Below are positions 42,275 through 50,024 of a stretch of 64,000 nucleotides of DNA, one piece after another. The DNA comes from an uncultured Selenomonadales bacterium. GTDB lineage: Bacteria > Bacillota > Negativicutes > Selenomonadales > Selenomonadaceae. Position numbers and translations under genes: made by a program. The stretch is taken from positions 1 to 64,000 of the forward strand of contig CAMUZU010000005.1 of assembly GCA_947165295.1 (NCBI GenBank), given 5' to 3'. The notes beneath the pieces were generated by a model. It was not told the origin of the DNA. It was given only the letters and a program-made list of their open reading frames with translations, and did no database searches. The number at the start of each line of letters is the position of its first letter. The first letter of the stretch is position 1.

Positions 42275-43840
42275 TCAAGCGGTTTGATACCACTGTTTGG
42301 AGTTGAAGCCGTACCAGTAAGTTGAGCCGTCCGCCAAGACGAAATCCGCGCTTGCGGCGGAAGTGCCCGTGACCGTCAAGACATTGCCCGTGTTGAACAG
42401 AATGCCGACAGAGTTTCCGTCCGACGCGGTTAAAGAAATGTCGCTCAACGTCACGTCGCGAAGATAAACCGTGTCGAAAGCCGACGCGTCGACGAATGAG
42501 TCGGAGCCTTCGCTTTTGCCGCTGACGAAAACATCCGTGCCCGTGTTGCCGACAAGAACGTCCGCCGCGACATCAGAGCCGCCCCACAAGCTTGAACCGC
42601 CGTCGCCCGCAAAAATCACGTCGCCGCCGTAACGACTGCCCGCGATAAGTTCACGGCTTGAAAACCCACGCCCGTCAATCACGCCCGGCAAATAACTTTC
42701 ATACGCGGCAAGGAAAGTTTGTCCCGCCATGTTCGACACGTCGACGATTTTGTTCCAGATATTTTGAACGGTGAGCGTGCCGAAACTTGAGCCGAGTAGC
42801 AAGTTGCCGACGCCGTCGAAAGTTGCGTTCGCGAAGTCCGCGCCGAAATAAATCTTGTTGCCCGACGCGTAATTTGAAATGACTTGGTTGCCGCCCGTGT
42901 AAACGTTCGGATTGAACATCCAATCGCTCGGCCACGTCGAAGAGTCGTTTGGGTCGGCAACAATCGTCGCGGGGACAAGCAGGTTGCCCGTCGTTGAAGT
43001 TATCGGAACGCGTGACATTTCGTTTGGCGTCACGGTGATTGAATCGGTTGACGTGCCGCCGAACATTTGAACCCAGTAATTGCCGTAAGTTCCCAAAGAA
43101 TCCTGCGCGTAACCGACGCCGAGTTGAGTGAAGCCCGAATTCAAAATGTTTGCGCGGTGCCCTTCGGAATTCATCCACGCCGTAACGACATCCGAAGACG
43201 ACGTTTGACCTGCGGCAATGTTTTCGCCCGTCGACGAATATTGCCCGTTAAGCACGGTGAAACAACTTGAGCCGTCGGGGCGCGTGTGACCGAAGATTTT
43301 AATAATCTCCTGCGCACGAACCGACGAGCCGCTTGTCAAGTCTTGATTGAGCGTCAACGGCGTCAAATTTTGCGATTCGCGTTCGTCGTTGGTGAGTTCA
43401 AGCACGTCCCAAACTCCGTCGGGAGCCGTCCCGTCGAAATAATTTTTCGACTCCCGCGTACCTTTGAGCGTCACGCTGAAAAGTCCGTCGCCACTCGACA
43501 CGATTAAATCGTTTCCGTTGTCGGCGATTGCAAGTTGTGGAGCCGTCGAACCCGTGACGATGATTTTATCGTCGGCGTAATCGACGTCTTCAATCACCGC
43601 CGAAACGGAAGCCGCCGCGCTGTAGTAAAACGCGAAAGTGTCGGAACCGTTGCCGCCCGAAAGCGTGCCGTTGCCGCCCGAAAGTTGAATCAGATCGTCG
43701 CCCGAACCGCCGATTAAAAGAACTCCGCCGTGATTCGCGCTCGTCAAGGTGTCGTTGCCCGCAAGTCCGTAAACCTGCGTGTTGTCCGCCGCGACAGTCA
43801 AGCCGTCGTTTTGCGTCGTGCCGTGAAGAACCGTCGACAT
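42275..43840 (-). CDS. Secreted RTX protein with embedded CAP/SCP domain
   Basis: Gly/Asp repeats (LAGNDTL, IGGSGDDLI, LSGGNGSDTF); CAP core LELTNDERESQNLTPL...FGHTRPDGSSCFTV...GENIAAGQ...WMNSEGHRANILN; start ATG 43840 with GGGGAGATGATTTA upstream. Confidence 0.85.
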   Translation of the reverse strand: MSTVLHGTTQNDGLTVAADNTQVYGLAGNDTLTSANHGGVLLIGGSGDDLIQLSGGNGTLSGGNGSDTFAFYYSAAASVSAVIEDVDYADDKIIVTGSTAPQLAIADNGNDLIVSSGDGLFSVTLKGTRESKNYFDGTAPDGVWDVLELTNDERESQNLTPLTLNQDLTSGSSVRAQEIIKIFGHTRPDGSSCFTVLNGQYSSTGENIAAGQTSSSDVVTAWMNSEGHRANILNSGFTQLGVGYAQDSLGTYGNYWVQMFGGTSTDSITVTPNEMSRVPITSTTGNLLVPATIVADPNDSSTWPSDWMFNPNVYTGGNQVISNYASGNKIYFGADFANATFDGVGNLLLGSSFGTLTVQNIWNKIVDVSNMAGQTFLAAYESYLPGVIDGRGFSSRELIAGSRYGGDVIFAGDGGSSLWGGSDVAADVLVGNTGTDVFVSGKSEGSDSFVDASAFDTVYLRDVTLSDISLTASDGNSVGILFNTGNVLTVTGTSAASADFVLADGSTYWYGFNSKQWYQTA

Positions 43841-43887
43841 TAAATCATCTCCCCGAAAAGTTTTCGCGTACATTATAGCACAACGGC

Positions 43888-43922
43888 AATTAGTAATGCG
43901 TAATGCGAAATGCATAATTGGT
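43888..43922. repeat. Short low-complexity repeat AATTAGTAATGCGTAATGCGAAATGCATAATT
   Basis: Direct reading. Confidence 0.6.
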
Positions 43923-43943
43923 GCCGGATTTTCCGTTGCTTGT

Positions 43944-43972
43944 TTGCTTGACGGGTAACGTTTTTGTATAAT
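43944..43972 (+). promoter_or_regulatory. Candidate promoter for aminotransferase operon
   Basis: TTGCTT - 17 bp - TATAAT. Confidence 0.5.
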
Positions 43973-43998
43973 GGCGGAAATTTTCTTGAGGTGACGGC

Positions 43999-44096
43999 TT
44001 TGAATCGCTACGAACACGGCGCCCGCTTTAAAAGCGGGGGAACAGTTGGTGCAACCCGCGACGTCTCGAAAAATTTGAATCGCTACGAACACGGCG
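43999..44096 (+). repeat. CTTTTAAAG palindromic element flanked by 23-bp direct repeats
   Basis: TTTGAATCGCTACGAACACGGCG at 43999-44021 and 44074-44096; between them CCCGCTTTAAAAGCGGGGGAACAGTTGGTGCAACCCGCGACGTCTCGAAAAA. Confidence 0.9.
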
Positions 44097-45118
44097 GACG
44101 AGTTTACGACGCGGCGGGCAACGCGGGCGATTGGCTCGATTTCAGCGCGAACATAAATCCGCTCGGCCTGTCGGAAAAAATTCTTCGAGCGTTGACGGAC
44201 AATCTGCGCGGCGTGACGAATTATCCCGACCCGAACGCGACCGAACTCAAACGGGCGATCTGTCGACGTTACGGCGTCTCCGAAACGAATTTGGTTTTGC
44301 TCAACGGTGCGGCGGAATTTTTTTACCTGTACCTGAACGCGACGCGACCCGCGAAAGTTTTGTTGTTCGTGCCAAGTTTTGCCGAATACGAACGTGCGGC
44401 TCGTGCGGCGTCCTGCGACGTGAAATTTTTCGTGACGCGGGCGGCGGACAATTTTTCCGTGAACATCGACGCGCTTTGTGACGCGGCAAAAAATTTCGAT
44501 TGCGTGATAATCGGGCGACCGAACAACCCGACGGGCAACTTAATCGACGCGGAAAAAATTCTTCGGCTCGCGCAGATCACGAAAGTTTTGGTTGACGAAT
44601 CGTTTATCGACTTCACCGACGCCGAATCCGTGCGAAAGTTCGCGTCCGAAAAAATTTCCGTCGTGCAGTCGTTGACGAAAATTTTCGCGATACCGGGCTT
44701 GCGATTGGGCTTCGCCGTCGTCGACAAAAAACTTGCGACGCGGCTCAATCTTGCCAAAGACGTCTGGAACGTGAACTTCCTTGCGCAGAAAGCGGGCGCG
44801 GCTGCTTTGTCCGACGAAGATTTTTTGCGGCGAACGCGGGCGTGGCTGTCGACCGAAAAAATTTTCTTCATCGAACGGCTGTCGAATCTGCGCGGAGTAA
44901 AAATTTTTCCGCCGACGGTGAATTTCGTTTTGCTGAAACTCGACACGGTTGCCGCCGCCGAAAAAGTTTTGCTCGACCTGCGCCGTGAAAAAATTTTGCT
45001 CCGAAGTTGTGCAAACTTCGAGGGACTCAACTCAAGTTATCTTCGCACGGCAATTCGTTCGCGGGCGGAAAATATCAAGCTGTTGACTGCACTTGAAAAA
45101 TCTTTGGAGGCGATTTGA
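44000..45118 (+). CDS. Class I/II aminotransferase (HisC / threonine-phosphate decarboxylase CobD-like)
   Basis: DWLDFSANINPLGLSEKILRAL..NYPDPNATELKRAI..GRPNNPTGNLI..SLTKIFAIPGLRLGFAV; TTG start with TTGAGGTGAC RBS. Confidence 0.85.
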   Translation: MNRYEHGARFKSGGTVGATRDVSKNLNRYEHGGRVYDAAGNAGDWLDFSANINPLGLSEKILRALTDNLRGVTNYPDPNATELKRAICRRYGVSETNLVLLNGAAEFFYLYLNATRPAKVLLFVPSFAEYERAARAASCDVKFFVTRAADNFSVNIDALCDAAKNFDCVIIGRPNNPTGNLIDAEKILRLAQITKVLVDESFIDFTDAESVRKFASEKISVVQSLTKIFAIPGLRLGFAVVDKKLATRLNLAKDVWNVNFLAQKAGAAALSDEDFLRRTRAWLSTEKIFFIERLSNLRGVKIFPPTVNFVLLKLDTVAAAEKVLLDLRREKILLRSCANFEGLNSSYLRTAIRSRAENIKLLTALEKSLEAI

Positions 45119-46317
45119 TGATTCACGTTTGCTTCGGCTTGCACGACGGCGACGGCAAATACTCAAAGTTCGTCGGCACAACGATGGCTTCAATCTTCGA
45201 CAACACGGCCGCCGAAGTCACGATTCACATCTTGCACGACGACACGTTGACGGATTCAAACCGCGAAAAATTTTCGTGGCTGGCGGGGCATTACAATCAA
45301 CGCGTGGAATTTCACAACGTCGACGAACTTTGCGCGGACGAGATTGCTTACCTGCGTGACAAGCTTGCCGACAAAATCAAGTCGCGCTTTAGCGTCGGTG
45401 CGTTCTATCGTCTGCTGGTCAAGAAAATTTTCGGCAGCGGGCGCATGATTTACCTTGACGCGGACATTGTCGTCAACCTGGACATTGCCGAGCTTTGGCG
45501 CGTCGACATGAAAAATTTTCCCGTCGCGTCCGTCCCCGAAGTTGTCGCGACGCACGACCGCATGATTACGAACAAGTTCCTGCTCAAGGCGGGCTTCGTG
45601 CGTGCGGAAGATTATTTTTGTTCGGGCGTGATGATGTTCGACCTCGACAAAGTTTATGATGTGCTGTTCCGCGACGCCGTGAACTTCCTGGCGTATTATT
45701 CCGCGTGCGAATCCGTCGACCAGGACGCCTTAAACATGTTCTTCAGCAAAAATTACCTCAAGCTCGCGCAGAAGTTTAATTCGTTCACCGTCGTCGAAAG
45801 TCCGCCAGTCGCGTCGAAGATTTATCATTACGCGGGCAATGATTTCGGCTTGGACACGGGCGACGCCTTCGACCGTTTGTGGTTGGAAAACTTCACGCGC
45901 ACGCCGTGGTTCAACGTCGACGCGCTTGGCAACCTTGCCGAAGAATTTCGCAAAACCGCCGACGAATCTGCTTTGAACGCGCAATTCCTCATGAAAGTTT
46001 GCGTCGACCGAGGCCGTGCGTTTTTCGTCAGCCCCGGCAACGTCGAAGTCATGCGTAAAATTTTTTCCGTGCGCGACGACGAGCCGATTGTCGAAGACCG
46101 CGGCGAAAATTCTTTGACCGAGCTTTTGTCGACGATGGACGAGTTTCGCGGGCAACGAACGTTCTTCATCTTCCACGAAAATTACGCGGCGTTGCAAGCA
46201 CCGTTGACACAGCGCGGCTTCGTCGAAAATCGGGACTTTGTCGACGGGCTGAACTTCATGACGCGTAAGCAGTGTAAAATGACGCCGCCCGAATATCGCT
46301 TTATACGAGCACTGTAA
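45118..46317 (+). CDS. Glycosyltransferase family 8-like protein
   Basis: VGTTMASIFDNT..VTIHILHDDTLT..FYRLLVKKIFGSGRMIYLDADIVVNLDIAELW..FCSGVMMFDL. Confidence 0.88.
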   Translation: MIHVCFGLHDGDGKYSKFVGTTMASIFDNTAAEVTIHILHDDTLTDSNREKFSWLAGHYNQRVEFHNVDELCADEIAYLRDKLADKIKSRFSVGAFYRLLVKKIFGSGRMIYLDADIVVNLDIAELWRVDMKNFPVASVPEVVATHDRMITNKFLLKAGFVRAEDYFCSGVMMFDLDKVYDVLFRDAVNFLAYYSACESVDQDALNMFFSKNYLKLAQKFNSFTVVESPPVASKIYHYAGNDFGLDTGDAFDRLWLENFTRTPWFNVDALGNLAEEFRKTADESALNAQFLMKVCVDRGRAFFVSPGNVEVMRKIFSVRDDEPIVEDRGENSLTELLSTMDEFRGQRTFFIFHENYAALQAPLTQRGFVENRDFVDGLNFMTRKQCKMTPPEYRFIRAL

Positions 46318-47444
46318 TGAAACTTTTCAACTTATCGACCCGCGAAGGTTACGGGCAATTCGTCAGCTTCGCGGGCATTTGCATGAATCTTTTGCTGTCG
46401 GCCGTCAAGCTGGTTATCGGCTTGACAAGCGGCGCGATTTCGATTGTCGCCGACGCCTTCAACAACCTGTCGGACGCGGGCACATCCGCCGTGATGCTTG
46501 CGGGTTTTCGCATTGCCGCCAAACCTGCCGACGCCGAACATCCCTTCGGGCACGGGCGTGCAGAATATCTTGCCGGACTTGCCGTCGCTGCAGCGATGAT
46601 TTTTGTCGGCGGTGAACTGCTTGTAAATTCCGTTGAAAAAATTCTTGATCCGGAAACTTTGTCCGTCGACCGCGTGACGTTAATCGCGCTGATTTTGTCC
46701 GTCGCGGCGAAATTTGCCATGGGCGTGCTGTATCACCGTGCGGCGCGCAGAATCAATTCGTCGGCTCTCGACGCGGCTTCGCTCGACAGCTTCACTGACT
46801 GCTTGGCGACGGGTGCCGCAATAATTTCGATAATTGTTTGGCTGGAATTCGGATTTAACGTCGACGGCGTCGCGGGAATTTTCGTGTCGGCGTTCATACT
46901 GCGCGGCGGCTTCACGTCGCTCAAAGAAATTCTGAATCCGCTTTTGGGTGAAAGCCCGAACCGCGAACTTGTCGACGGCATAAAAAAAATCGTCACGGAC
47001 GCGCCCGAAGTTCTCGGTGTCCACGACGTGATTGTTCACAGCTACGGCGCACGGCGATTTTTCGTGTCAATGCATGTCGAACTGCCCGCCAAACTTGACC
47101 TGTTGACCGCGCACGAAATTATCGACCGACTTGAACGCAAGCTTCGTTCGCGCTTCGACGTTTCGGCGACGCTTCACGTTGACCCCGTCATAACCGACGA
47201 CGAAACTTTTGACGCGCTCAAATTGACGGCTCAGCAGATTTTGTCGGACATTGACAGTCGATTGACGTTGCACGATTTCCGCGTCGTGCCTTACAAGTCC
47301 GGCCGAAAGTTAATCTTCGACGTAACGGTTCCGCCGATTTTTACGTTGAGCGACAGAGAAATTCGCCGCGAGTTTCAGCGACGGTTGCTAAAACAAAATC
47401 CCGCCGACCGTGCGATAATCCAATGCGACCACGAGTATTGTTGA
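46317..47444 (+). CDS. Cation diffusion facilitator family transporter
   Basis: SGAISIVADAFNNLSDAGTSAVMLAGFRIAAKPADAEHPFGHGRAEYLAGL. Confidence 0.92.
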   Translation: MKLFNLSTREGYGQFVSFAGICMNLLLSAVKLVIGLTSGAISIVADAFNNLSDAGTSAVMLAGFRIAAKPADAEHPFGHGRAEYLAGLAVAAAMIFVGGELLVNSVEKILDPETLSVDRVTLIALILSVAAKFAMGVLYHRAARRINSSALDAASLDSFTDCLATGAAIISIIVWLEFGFNVDGVAGIFVSAFILRGGFTSLKEILNPLLGESPNRELVDGIKKIVTDAPEVLGVHDVIVHSYGARRFFVSMHVELPAKLDLLTAHEIIDRLERKLRSRFDVSATLHVDPVITDDETFDALKLTAQQILSDIDSRLTLHDFRVVPYKSGRKLIFDVTVPPIFTLSDREIRREFQRRLLKQNPADRAIIQCDHEYC

Positions 47445-47469
47445 CGCGAATTAATTTTTATGTTACACT
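47441..47469 (+). promoter_or_regulatory. Sigma-A-like promoter for PIN-domain gene
   Basis: TTGACG - 17 bp - TACACT. Confidence 0.7.
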
Positions 47470-47500
47470 TATCGCGACAAAATACAAGGAGGAATTCACC

Positions 47501-48085
47501 ATGTACACAAACGCGTACATTTCGCAGACGTTCCTTGAGAGTTGCGTCCGCGACCGTAAAATCTTTATCGACACATCTGCCTTAATGCAAGACAGTTCGC
47601 CGATGTTCTTTAGAAATATCGTACCGATTCTCAAGCGCGAACGCAAAGTTATCTTCGTACCGTTCAGCGTCAAACACGAACTTGAAAAGCTGACAAGCGA
47701 CGCCGACTTTTGCAAACGCCGAAGGGCGATTGAAGCTCTTAAACTTTTAGCTGACAACGCGCAAGTCATTGAGTTTTGCGGCGACAACGATTGCGACTTC
47801 GCCGACAACGACATTTTGGCAACAGTTACCAAACTGCGCTTGAAACACGAAATTGTGCTTGTGACGCAAGACCGCAACTTGGCAAGCGCAGTTCTGAACC
47901 TCGGCAAGGACACTTACGCCGTCCGTTACGTAAAGAAAATTTTTGTTCAACGCCTCGACGAAAGAGGCTTTATGCAAAGAGTCTTCAACAAGCCGAAGCC
48001 CAACGCAAAAGGCGTCGTCAATACAAACTTTGGAGACACAAGTTATCACACACCGTTTGGAGATTTCAATATCAGTTACGCGTAA
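47501..48085 (+). CDS. PIN-domain protein
   Basis: RKIFIDTSALMQDSSPMFF..VPFSVKHELEKL..NDILATVTKLRLKHEIVLVTQDRNLASAV acidic motifs; RBS AAGGAGG. Confidence 0.8.
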   Translation: MYTNAYISQTFLESCVRDRKIFIDTSALMQDSSPMFFRNIVPILKRERKVIFVPFSVKHELEKLTSDADFCKRRRAIEALKLLADNAQVIEFCGDNDCDFADNDILATVTKLRLKHEIVLVTQDRNLASAVLNLGKDTYAVRYVKKIFVQRLDERGFMQRVFNKPKPNAKGVVNTNFGDTSYHTPFGDFNISYA

Positions 48086-48103
48086 CAGATTGATTAGCTC
48101 AAC

Positions 48104-48138
48104 AAAAAATCCCCGTTCGATTGAGCGGGGATTTTCGT
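48104..48138. terminator. Bidirectional terminator
   Basis: AAAAATCCCCGTTCGATTGAGCGGGGATTTTCG. Confidence 0.85.
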
Positions 48139-48153
48139 TTGCGCGGATTAAGT

Positions 48154-49698
48154 TTACCGTTTCATGTTGATGAGAGTTTCAAGCATTTCGTCGCCGACGG
48201 TCATGATTTTCGAGTTGGATTGGAAGCCGCGTTGCGTGACGATCATGTCGGCGAATTCGTTTGCCAAATCGACGTTCGACATTTCCAAAGCGGAAGGCGT
48301 AATGCGCACGCCCAGCGCGTCAACCGTGCTGACATTTGCCGCACCGGAGTTGTTTGATTCCGTGTAAGTGCTTGTGCCGATTTTCGTCAAGCCGCTGAAG
48401 TTGACGAACTGCGCGACGGCAATTTGAGCCTCGTCCTGAATGACGCCGTTGGTGTACGTGCCCTGAATGACGCCGCTTGAATCAATTGAAATGCTCTGCA
48501 AGATGCCGTAAGCGTTGCCGTCGGTCGTCGGGTAAACCGAGTTGTTGCCGGTGTACTGTGTCAAGCCGCTGAAATCGACGGTGACTTGTTGCGGGGTCGT
48601 CGCGCCGACACCTTTTGCCGCCACAAAACCTAATGTGGTTGTTGCGTCTTCGGTTACGTTTGTGTTTGCGTTGCCGTTGTCTGCAACTTTCAACGAGCCG
48701 TCCGAGTTGAAGTAAATGCTTTTGCAGAACTTGCCGTTTGTGTCAGCCGAGCCGGTTGTATTGGCGGGGATTGTTACGCTTGAACCCGAAGAATCAATGT
48801 ACACGGTTTCCGGCGGAGCAGTTATCGCGGCAATTTCGGCGGCGGTCATTTCGGTGCCGTCCTCTTTCACACCCGTGGGCGAAAGGTACATGCGCCATTC
48901 GTTGTCGGTTGCGTCTTGCTTTCTGTCCAAAAGGAGCGTGACGGAGTGCGTGCCGCCTTCCGCGTCGTAAACGTTGGCAACGGTCGTGACGGGGATTGAG
49001 TAACCGACTTCATAATAGCCGCTGGTTACGCGTCTGGTTGAGCCGTCGCTCAAAGTAAGCGTTGCCATAATGTTCGTGTTGCCGTCGATGAAAACGCCGT
49101 TCGTTGCAGATTGGGCACTTTGACCGCGTTGGATATATGAAATGCCCGTGATGATTAAATCGCTTGCGTTGAGGTTGCCGTTGTATTCGATTGAAGTTGT
49201 TTCGTTGGCGGGCATGGTTTTGCCTGCGCGAACGTTGATGTCTTCGGTCAAGGCGTTTGTGTTGATTACGCCGTCGATACCGTTCCAGCCTTGGACTTTC
49301 ATGCCGCTGCCGGGCAGGACGTAGTTGCCTTCCGCGTCGAATTCAAATGCGCCGTCGCGAGTGTAAACGGTTTGTCCGCCGTCGCTCAAGACGAACAGCG
49401 CGTTGCCCGAAAGTGCGACGTCTGTGTTCTTGCCCGTTGCCTGCGGGGAGCCGTCCGCCGTCAAAAGGTCAATGCTTGCAACCGCGGCACCGAGACCGAT
49501 TTGGCGCGGGCTGATACCGCCGCGAGTGTCCGACGGAGCGGAAGCGCCGACTTGCGTTTGGCTCAACACGTCCGCAAAAGTCGTGCGGCTGGACTTAAAG
49601 CCGACGGTGTTGATGTTTGAAATGTTGTTGCCGATAACGTCCATGCGCGTTTGGTGAATTTTTATTCCGGAAACGCCGGCGTACAGGGAACGCATCAT
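48154..49698 (-). CDS. flgE: Flagellar hook protein FlgE
   Basis: MMRSLYAGVSGIKIHQTRMDVIGNNISNINTVGFKSSRTTFADVLSQTQ; C-term VDLANEFADMIVTQRGFQSNSKIMTVGDEMLETLINMKR. Confidence 0.95.
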   Translation of the reverse strand: MMRSLYAGVSGIKIHQTRMDVIGNNISNINTVGFKSSRTTFADVLSQTQVGASAPSDTRGGISPRQIGLGAAVASIDLLTADGSPQATGKNTDVALSGNALFVLSDGGQTVYTRDGAFEFDAEGNYVLPGSGMKVQGWNGIDGVINTNALTEDINVRAGKTMPANETTSIEYNGNLNASDLIITGISYIQRGQSAQSATNGVFIDGNTNIMATLTLSDGSTRRVTSGYYEVGYSIPVTTVANVYDAEGGTHSVTLLLDRKQDATDNEWRMYLSPTGVKEDGTEMTAAEIAAITAPPETVYIDSSGSSVTIPANTTGSADTNGKFCKSIYFNSDGSLKVADNGNANTNVTEDATTTLGFVAAKGVGATTPQQVTVDFSGLTQYTGNNSVYPTTDGNAYGILQSISIDSSGVIQGTYTNGVIQDEAQIAVAQFVNFSGLTKIGTSTYTESNNSGAANVSTVDALGVRITPSALEMSNVDLANEFADMIVTQRGFQSNSKIMTVGDEMLETLINMKR

Positions 49699-49904
49699 GA
49701 TAAATCACTTCTCCTTTATTGATTCGGCGCGTCGAATGTCGACTGCCGCGGGTCGGATTTATTTGACGTTCCGTGTCCAAAGAGTTTCCTTCGTGTCTGA
49801 CCCGATTGCGTTAAAAATTTTCGTTTACTATATCGGCGATTGTTCGCGGCGACTTAAATAAACTTTTCGGGCGTGTCGTCTTCGATTCGGCTGATTCGTG
49901 TTAA

Positions 49905-50007
49905 TCTACTTTTCTTTTGGCGCAAAAGAAAAGTAGCAAAAGAAAACAGCCCGCAGGTGAAACATCCTGTTTCAACCGCGGGCGGCGGCCGTCATCCATG
50001 ACGGCCG
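49905..50007 (+). repeat. Three-hairpin dispersed repeat, copy 8
   Basis: CTACTTTTCTTTTGGCGCAAAAGAAAAGTAG..GCCCGCAGGTGAAACATCCTGTTTCAACCGCGGGC..CGGCCGTCATCCATGACGGCCG. Confidence 0.9.
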
Positions 50008-50024
50008 GATTTACGCATTGCTTT

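Noticed and set aside
43841-44092. N-terminal extension of the CAP-RTX ORF (MFVAIQIFRDVAGC...)
   Set aside because: Covers the divergent promoter and palindromic element; true start ATG 43840 has a strong RBS.
8027-50007. CRISPR array interpretation of the repeated hairpins
   Set aside because: Copies are kilobases apart with no regular spacers and no cas genes.
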